A stretch of DNA of 64,000 nt from Aaosphaeria pasadenensis (taxonomy: Eukaryota; Ascomycota; Dothideomycetes; Pleosporales): positions 620,001 to 684,000 of the forward strand of contig JAKLMB010000023.1 in the NCBI GenBank assembly GCA_022813625.1, in the 5' to 3' direction. A model generated the notes under the pieces. It made no database searches. It had not been told where the DNA came from and saw only the letters and a list, made by a program, of their open reading frames with translations. The position numbers and the translations under genes were made by a program. Positions 56,501 to 64,000 of the stretch are shown here, in pieces (the stretch's first letter is position 1; every line of letters starts with the position of its first letter).

Positions 56501-58343
56501 GTCCATACGACGGCAGAGTTAAACAAGATTACAAGACAGAACTGGATAAGTGCCGTCTAGCCCAGTAGCCTCTTTCGACGCGGGAAGGCTCGCTTCCCAA
56601 GTCATCCTTCCAGTGTGGCGTATTGCCTCTTTGGGAGGTGAACGAATTGTACGAGCTAAAAACGTGGGTTCCTCCTTTCATGATACATAATCCAGGCGAG
56701 ATTAACTATTTTGATGACCGAGGTTACCTACGGTTAAGCTCCCAAATCTTGAATCATGCTGCCCTGCCGGGCATCAAAACTTGCTTTCATGATGTATCTG
56801 TGGTTACTCGGATGATTATGGCTGGAACACGATGCGGTGCCAATGGCGAAATGTTGTGGTTTTCCTCGCATCGCATCATAGACACGGGAAACCAAGGAAT
56901 GCGGTCCCACGCGGACGAAGCTGACGAAGCGACCAAGGAAGAGGAGCACAGGAGGAAGACGCCGTGCCTTCTCTTCGAACGACAAGCGCATGAGGCGTTC
57001 CGAGCTACTCTTGCGAGCGTTGGCTATCCATCATCTGGAGCAATACGAGTGAGCGAGGCGTGCAGCACTGCAGCAGAAAGATGGAGAATGTGGAAATTGA
57101 ATGGCCGGTGGAGGTGTAGACGGTATGCAGTCCGGCTCTTCTCGTTCATCGTTCGGTGACCGGACACGCATTACTACAAAGTTGGGCTGAGTTCGGAGTA
57201 GTGCGCCTGCTCGGTCGCTACCGCAATGCAAGTCGTTAGGTATGCTGAGCTGGACAGCGGAGCCGAAATGGAATGTACACACGGGGTGTCGCTCCGTTTA
57301 GCAAAGGGCCCGAACGTGGAAGCCGACGGGAGCTCTACTGGTAGTGTGCCCTCCAATCTGCCTAGCAACTGTCTACGCTGTGCGTACGACTGAATTCACG
57401 CGTCTAATTGCTGCCATAGTGGCCCGTATGCCTCCGCCTTGTCGATCCAAACCTAGAAGAGCAATCAATCCATCCCGTTCCGGCTCGAATGAGTGAAGGG
57501 TGGGTTGTAAATTTGCTCCTGCAGGGACAACAACGGCGGCCTGTCTGGTGAACAGAGCTAGGCAACGCAAGAACGCGCGAGTCTACAGACTCTACACAAG
57601 TAGCTGGCTCCACATGGGAAGGGGAAACGATTGCGAAGGTGGGGGAGGCCGCTAGGAACGGTGGAGTACCGTGTAGAGTTTGCTATTCTTGCAAGGCAGT
57701 TTGTCTTGTTTGAGCGGTAGTCAGGTAGATCACCTCGCCTCACCATGAGAATCAGACCATAGATCGGCGCTGTGTCCATACATTCGTGTATGCTGGCGTC
57801 CCGGGTCCGGTACACCAGCCGCTTCCCTTGATCCACAGGCATCGAGGCATCAGAGGACTTGTGGATAGGCTCAGCCACGAGTTACGATTCTCTCTCTGCA
57901 GCGCGAATGCAGTAAAGTGCATGTATCCATTCTCGGTCCGCCCGAAAGGGAACTATGATGGATGATGATTCGATTGAGGCGAAAACATAATGTTAGATTG
58001 ATAGTGCGGCGAGGCGAGGTAGTGCCTTACTGCCTGGCTTTGTGCATTTTGCTTGCGTTGCACATGCTAATCATTTACGAGACAGGAAATCAAGGGTATC
58101 TTTTGGGGGGAAACAGCTAAATGGATTATTGGATGATTTGGATAGATAGGATGAATGCAACGAAAGAGTCATCACTGATGATGCGAGGGAAATGAGATGG
58201 ATGGAGCAGGTGGGAAAGGCGAGAGATGGGGAAACTTCCTTAACGGCAAGAAATGACGAGATGGCGGGTTCCTTCCCTCATTTTCGCCACCACAAACAAA
58301 ACCACACTACATACGACACACCCCATTCATCCAATTCACCAGA

Positions 58344-58381
58344 CACTACCACCACCACTACCATCATCACCATCATCATCA
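58344..58381. repeat. ACC/ATC trinucleotide tract
   Basis: About twelve trinucleotides of the form ACC, ACT or ATC run in phase in the gene-free region. Confidence 0.75.
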
Positions 58382-59892
58382 ATACTACACAATTTCCACT
58401 AACGGTACCTCCACCCGTCTACTTCTTCTCGCCCCCCTTCGCTTGTTGTTTCCATTGCGCTCAAATAGTCAGTCCTTGCGAGGGCCTTGAACACATTCAG
58501 CATCGAGTATTCTTTCCCTCCGATACCTACCATTTGCCTCCTCCGTTGCCAGATAGGGAACAATCGCCATCAAACAATCCCATGCCCCAGATTACCCAAT
58601 TCGAGATCCTGATATTTTCCCAATGCGTGGCGTTCTTCTACTTGCCTCGTAGTCTCACAGAACGTTCTGCACCGAACACACAACATGCAACATCACGCTT
58701 TGTACCGACGATATCGACTAATCGATGCAAAGAATCAACACTGGACGGTAAGGATGCGAGGATGATGCAACATCATCTCTCACTCTTCCCAATTGAACCG
58801 CGGTACGCCACAACCTGGGCAATCTAAGGAGAAAAGCAAAGCAAAGAACCTGACAGCAGAGCTGAGCATAGATCTTAGACAATAATGAAGCTCCTGAACA
58901 ATTGCCTAACATTAGCTACTCGTACCCGTATTTCTCTGAACACATGTCGAGATGAAATTGGGCATAACTTCGAAAGAACAAATTAACTCGCGATATATTT
59001 AGCTACAGACGCCCAATCCCGACAACGTCATGGCATTTCGACACACATATATGTAACAATCCCACTCTGACTGGACTGCATTCGGAGCCCACTGAACATC
59101 ACTTCCTCTTCTGAACCACCGACCGACCGACCGGGGAAAGCCAATGTCTCAACCGTAAACTCGTACCGTACCGTCCACCCACCCACACCTCTTCCCTCCC
59201 CGACCAGGCGTTGGGTGCCCTGCGGTGCGGTGCGAGCGGTTGTCAGCATGCGCAAACCCAACCAATTGTCCCTCTCCCGGAATCCATCCCATCCCCCAAC
59301 GCCTTGCCGATCGACATGCAAGCGAACAGGGAGGCTTGCATGTTCTGCGTTGCGATTCGATTCGCGAGGCTTGGGGTGCTGTCCACTCACGCCGTTGGGT
59401 TCCCTTCCCGCGCTTCGTACCGGTAGCTACTCCTACTCCTACGTAGCTTGGTTTCCAGATGTACGTGTAGGTTGTGACCTTCCGACACTGATCAATTTCG
59501 AACAAGTGACGCTGCCTCACATCATGAGCGAGACATTTTTAACTTATTTCTTCCCGGATCTACTCAACACATACGGGATACGATAGGGTCTTCATAACCA
59601 ACATACTCGTGCGAGTTAGATTCCAAAACCAGTGCCCTCATCGGGACAATAGGCAAACTTGGTTCTCTTCACTGCTCCAGAGCATCGCTTGAGAACCAGT
59701 ACAAACTATCGCGACATTATAGATTATCACTACATAAAGTATACTATGTTATATAGCCAGTTGTATAGTTCAGCTACTTTTACCATCCCATCCCATCTAG
59801 TCCGTCCCCCACCCTGATCTCCCCGCTGCGCAGTCGCATTCGCATGACCAAAAACGGAAAAGGACAAAAAAAGGTATCTTTTTTTTGAATGG

Positions 59893-59909
59893 ACTCTCTC
59901 TCTCTCTCT
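59893..59909. repeat. (CT)n dinucleotide tract
   Basis: Eight CT units follow a T-run at 59,879-59,886. Such polypyrimidine tracts are frequent in fungal promoters and leaders. Confidence 0.8.
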
Positions 59910-60212
59910 TGCCCCCGATTAACCATCAACTCCCGAAATCAGAACCAACAGAAGCAAACCCGTGACGTGTGAAACTCCAGAGAGAAATAACTCCGCTTCG
60001 CCTCCAATTCGGCCGTCATAGCGCGCGCAAGAGAGAGAGAAGGATAGAAAGGTAGGATAGTAGGGTAGGACAGTCCCAATGTTTTCGCGCCGAAAAAGCC
60101 TTGCACGAAACGAAGAGGAACAACATTTGCGTTTCGTTACACAAAAAGGCGCAGAAGCGCAGGGCGAACGAGTAGTAATGATGCTCGAACGACTCCGGAT
60201 TGTGTCGCAAAA

Positions 60213-60238
60213 AGGCAGGGCAGGGACAGGGCAGGGCA
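60213..60238. repeat. GGCAG/GGGCA repeat, G-rich
   Basis: Five consecutive GGCAG-type units form a G-rich run on the plus strand and are noncoding. The spacing of GGG triplets could allow a weak quadruplex, which is speculation. Confidence 0.6.
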
Positions 60239-60738
60239 AAAGACCTCTAGGGCGGCAAAGAGCAAGCCAAAAATGAAAAAAAAGCAAAGTTAAGAAGCAT
60301 GCTGTCTAGCTAGCTGTGTCGGGATGGAATTGATCGACAAGGCAGAATGGAACAAAAGAAAGGAAAACGTGTCTCGGTGGGAAAAGATGCCCAGAAAAGG
60401 GTCGTAAATTGTAACGTGACAGCCACGTTGATGGCACGCGACGACCGTTCAAGCCACCGATGCGCGGGGATCCACACAGTGGCACATGAAAGGGAACCCC
60501 CCCCAACCAGGCCCAGGGATAATGCTTTTTCGGAAGTTCGTTATGGAGTAGCGGCCCAGTGAAAAAAAAAAGAAACAGATTCCCATCGTGACCCGTTGCA
60601 GCATAGACCCGTTGGACTCGATTGGATTTCCGTTGCTCTCGCCTGACGCTGCTTATTCGAGTTGAGATGAGGGAGTGGTGGGGGGGGTTAGACCGTGGGA
60701 AAGCTGAGGAGAAATGTAGGGCGGACACCTGTCCTACC

Positions 60739-63397
60739 TCAGGCATTGGCTCGCTTCTTCCTCATCTTATATTCCGCCTTCGCCACCCTCATCAGAAGGT
60801 CTTCATCTTTGATGGGGATCCACGAGGTCAACACCTTCATTGTGTTCTCGAAATCCGAATCCAGCAGGATCTCCCTCGTTGCATCGATTAGTGCTGCGGA
60901 TGTTGCATGCAATACATCCAGGTCTCCGCTAAATTGTGAGGTTGATGATTTTGAATTGGAGGCGTCGCCCAACAACATAAACACATCCCAAACGCGCAAT
61001 TGCGCCGGGAAGGGCAGCGAATAGTTGAACAGGGTCAAGTACCACCGGGTTCCGTAAGCGGTCGAGGTGATGCACAGCTCTTCCTGTAAAGTCGCGAGTT
61101 AGCGAAGGACAAGCACGTGGAGGGCGCCAACGCCCACATCTACTCGGCCCCAAGCCGTCAAGATCTAGGCGCAGTGAGGCGTTCCGATGGAGCAGCGAAC
61201 TTACCAGCTTCTTTGCAACGTCTCCGCCTCGCAGCCAATTCTTCTCGAAATCCTCGAGGGCGTCCATCAAGCCTGTGAAGCCAGCCTCATACAGCTTCTC
61301 CAGACCTCGAAGCATCCAGAGTCGTACTAACATGACAAACGCCTTGTCCTCTTCGTAGTAGCAGAGGAGCGTGGCTGCGAGCGCAGCCATGCCCTGCACA
61401 TATCCCGTGTCGGGCAGGTACAGTGCCATTGCATGAAGGACGCGGAAGAGCAGACGCTGTCCTCCACGATATCTTCTTCTGAACATAATGTGTCTATTGA
61501 TCGTTCGAGGAACGTCTACATCAATTTGCATGTCATCGGCAGACCCTTCTTCCTGCAATTCGTAGAAGCTCTCGATCAACTCTTCATCTGTAGGACTGTG
61601 CTTTTCTGCCTTTGCACTCGCAGCAAGGAAGGCATACCATGCTGTCGACCGCCATCGGTCTGGAATGCCCTTCCACGTGCGTGAAATCAATTTCGGATCT
61701 CGAACATCGAATTCAAACATCATGCCTCCACCCTTCGCATCATTGCACTGCACAACGTGAGCCATCTTACGCCATTTCTCTTCGCGCTCAATTTCCTTCA
61801 TCTTCATGGCCTGGGCCGCCTTGCCACCCTCCTCCTGTTCGGCCAGCTCAGCGAGTCCAGGAGGTAGTTTGAGCATGTCACTAGCCTCGTCCATTAATCG
61901 GCGGTCCCTGTTGTGCGGCAGGCGGTTTGTGGCTTGCCTGAGCGGTCTCTGCGAAGCCGTACGGTTGGTGCGAGTGGTCTGGCCGGAGAAAATGGACGCC
62001 TGAGGTCTCGACGATTCTTGTGAACCCCTTCTCCTCGGTGCCGCTGTGCTAGGTCTCAATGACCGTGCAGAGCGAGCTTTCGATAAGGTACGCCCGAGAC
62101 CTCGTTTTCTGGGTTCTTCGGAAACAAGTTGCAATACGGTCGAAACACGCTGTATCCGGGGCTCCTCTGGTCCGTCATCTACTCCGTTAGACGATCCCTG
62201 AGACGAAACTTTCCTGGGTACAATGAAGCCATATCGGTCAACCTCGCCTCCTTCAACATTGGTCCAGTCCTCGAGGCCTCCGGCGGTTTCTTTTGCTTCC
62301 TTCGCGATTATGCTTGTCCGTTTGTAGCTGCGCAATGAGCTGGCGTCACCTCGACTCCGGTCTACTGTAAGGGTAGAACCGTTCATATGCGCACCAGACA
62401 CACTGCTATCCGTAACACTCTGATACCCGCTTGCTTCCTCCTCTTCTTCCAGATCATTCCACTCTGCAGCGCCTTCATTGCCATGCCGATACATCAGACG
62501 TACTTTGCGCGAAAGCATCATCTCATCAGCAGACAGTATTCGGTTACTAGCCCTTGCTCGAGAGGACATGCGCGACGGGGTACGAGGAGATAGATGTGTG
62601 TTGGATGGGGTAGACGACTGGGTGGCATCGTTCTGTTCCGGCGTCTGCATTGGTTGTTGTTCCTGCTTCTCGCGGACCTGCAATTGGTCCCCGCCTTCCT
62701 CATGCGATTGCTCTCCCTTGTTTTCCTCGGCCTTTTCCTCAATTGCCTCTCCTTTGTCTTCCGGGAGAGGAGCAGTCGGGCTCGTGGGCTCCCCTTCTTC
62801 AACAAGACCAAGCTGTAGGTTCATCTTATTTGCGCGCTTCCCGCCCAACAGCATGCTCCCCCTTTTTGAGAACGAGACCTGGCTCGGCGACGTGAGATCG
62901 TCGAAGCCGCCAGTAGGAATGATAGTATCTATGGCTTCAAAGGTACTTTTGTGCTCTGCCCTCTGTTCCTCCTCCCCGAGTGATTGTTCAATGCGAGAGT
63001 TTGCCCGAGCGACGGACTCATGCTGGACGACGATGGCAGGGAGACTCGGGGTCTTGCGAAGGAAAGTCGGTTCCGTGAGTGATGTTGGTGACGATGGCGC
63101 ATTGTTGGTGACGGTCTGGTCGGTGCTACTAGTTGATGTCAAAGTTGCCAAGGCCGAGTCCCTTCGGAGGTCATCTTCGGCCACCAGCGACCTCTTGAAT
63201 GCTGATGCTTTGGGACCTGGTGAGGTCCTTGGACGACGCACGCCGCTCAGCCATCCGCGCGACGATGTTGGTTTGGATATCGGGGTAGCAGAAGCAGAGG
63301 GATCGTTTGAGGTGGTGGGCAGAAGGTAAAGCTCGCCGTTGGACGATTCCGCAGCGACAAGGCCGCCATCCTGGATGGAAACAGCCTCATCTCTCAT
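60739..63397 (-). CDS. TBC-domain Rab GTPase-activating protein
   Basis: Exons 63397-61205 and 61083-60739 give 845 residues. TBC proteins speed GTP hydrolysis by Rab GTPases with a dual Arg/Gln finger. Both are present: the Arg finger IDVDVPRT (IxxDxxR, Arg near 628) and the Gln finger YVQGM (near 667). The TBC domain runs from about 575 (SRTWKGIPDRWRSTAWYAFL) to beyond 800 (LPFPAQLRVWDVFMLLG). The 121-nt intron splits it after the helix DFEKNWLRGGDVAKKL. The first 550 residues are disordered, Ser/Pro-rich and acidic, with an EEEEE run, suggesting regulation by phosphorylation. The Rab target cannot be read. The C-terminus ends in a short basic stretch (YKMRKKRANA). Confidence 0.94.
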
Positions 63398-64000
63398 GGC
63401 GTATATGTGGAGGGCGGCTTGCTAGCTGTCATTGAAATTTGCAGGAGCCTGCGAAATGAAAGACGTTGTGGGCGGCTCGTGCTCGCGAAATGAGGTTGCT
63501 GCGCGGATGGCGCAGGTGGGCACCGTTCACAATGTATGAATTGTGTAGGCGGTACGGTACCGTGGTAACAGGATGTATAACTAACTCCGTACCTGGGTAG
63601 GTATTTGAGGATGGACAATTATCCAGCACAAAAGTTGTAGAAGGAAGGATGGATGACAGCACAAGATGGTAAGTGCAATAGTGGAAGTTTCCTGTGAAGA
63701 TCAGACCAGGTATCTACGAGTATTACCTGTCAATTGCAATTCGGAGGCCGCGCTCATCCTGGGAGCAATAACTAATGAATGAATGGGGGGGAAGAGGAGA
63801 CCGACGCGACAAGAGTCAAGACAAGACAAGACAAGACAAGGCAAGAAAAGGCAACGCAACGCAACACAACACAACACAACGGAAGCAGCATCAAGGAGCG
63901 CTATTACAGCAGCCTACGAATACATAACTAGATGCATGGATGTTTGGACCCTTTCACCAGAGAAAAAGGGGGCGTTGATGATCGATCTCGTGGGGACGGA
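63398..64000. other. Intergenic at right edge
   Basis: About 600 bases upstream of the TBC gene, presumably its promoter. It ends in a simple-repeat tract. No gene is recognised before the window edge. Confidence 0.6.
63817..63880. repeat. Pentanucleotide array (CAAGA then CAACG/CAACA)
   Basis: About twelve five-base units run in phase: first CAAGA, then CAAGG/CAAAA variants, then CAACG and CAACA. It is purine/AC-rich and strand-asymmetric, about 420 bp upstream of the TBC start. Confidence 0.88.

Larger units (their letters stand above)
53537..60738. other. 7.2-kb region without recognisable protein genes
   Basis: This is the largest empty interval of the window, between the start of the Gln-rich gene and the stop of the TBC gene, both on the minus strand. 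I found open frames of up to about 210 codons (56,623-57,159 and 58,192-58,827), but they read low-complexity or unstructured sequence with no domain. Base composition looks balanced rather than AT-rich, so it does not resemble RIP-mutated transposon remains. It contains microsatellites (listed), pyrimidine tracts and G-rich runs. It could hold a long 5' UTR and distal control elements, noncoding RNAs, or genes of unknown families. Confidence 0.6.

Noticed and set aside
56623..57159. Plus-strand open frame of 178 codons
   Set aside because: No recognisable motif or regular secondary-structure pattern. The GC-balanced region gives such frames by chance.
58192..58827. Plus-strand open frame of 211 codons
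   Set aside because: It runs through a trinucleotide microsatellite and Pro/Thr-rich sequence, and has no domain, no splice context and no family resemblance.
1..64000. tRNA genes, CRISPR arrays, transposases, inverted terminal repeats
   Set aside because: Reading for T-loop/anticodon patterns, spaced direct repeats and transposase or reverse-transcriptase motifs gave nothing convincing. A covariance-model scan was not possible here.

Overview
The window is nuclear DNA of a filamentous ascomycete (Pezizomycotina). The signs are split genes with mostly 46-120 nt GT-AG introns, fungus-only families (Zn2Cys6 regulator with a fungal_trans domain, an expanded BCS1-like ATPase, a fungal ABCC transporter), fungal-type Sec18, Spt3, Mcm4 and Elongin A proteins, and short, often divergent promoters. 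I cannot name the species. I rebuilt 21 protein-coding genes. For multi-exon genes the exon ends were chosen from splice signals, an intact frame and family alignment, and every exon sum is a multiple of three. I saw no rRNA, tRNA, CRISPR array or intact transposon.

Layout: 1-3,620 has no gene but several microsatellites. 3,621-10,004 holds housekeeping genes: SEC18, SPT3 and DPH5. 10,245-17,554 looks like a small sugar-acid catabolic cluster: a Zn2Cys6 regulator, an HSL-type alpha/beta hydrolase, a DHDPS-family aldolase, and a divergently transcribed D-galactonate-dehydratase-like enzyme. The last two suit consecutive steps (sugar acid to 2-keto-3-deoxy acid to pyruvate plus aldehyde). Their shared promoter has an everted CCG-N4-CGG palindrome, a typical Zn2Cys6 target shape. 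18,382-20,407 is an unrecognised membrane/coiled-coil protein with two intron-containing tandem duplications. 21,265-25,401 is a divergent S-phase pair, a NASP/Sim3-type histone chaperone and DNA polymerase epsilon subunit B, sharing a promoter with three ACGCG/CGCGT cores in 33 bp. 25,958-31,188 is a 17-exon, 1,470-residue ABCC transporter.

31,189-40,230 looks like accessory DNA: an orphan membrane protein, a C2H2 protein with a 30-bp tandem repeat, a BCS1-like AAA ATPase with a large insertion, a small fungal conserved protein, and long empty stretches. A glutathione S-transferase follows.

41,512-49,628 returns to dense core genes: MCM4 (again with a cluster of MCB cores upstream) divergent from tubulin cofactor A, THO subunit 7 divergent from Elongin A, and NEDD8. 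51,944-53,536 is a Gln/Pro/Ser-rich protein that may be a regulator. It is preceded by 7.2 kb with no recognisable gene, then a TBC-domain Rab GAP at 60,739-63,397 and a simple-repeat-rich right edge.
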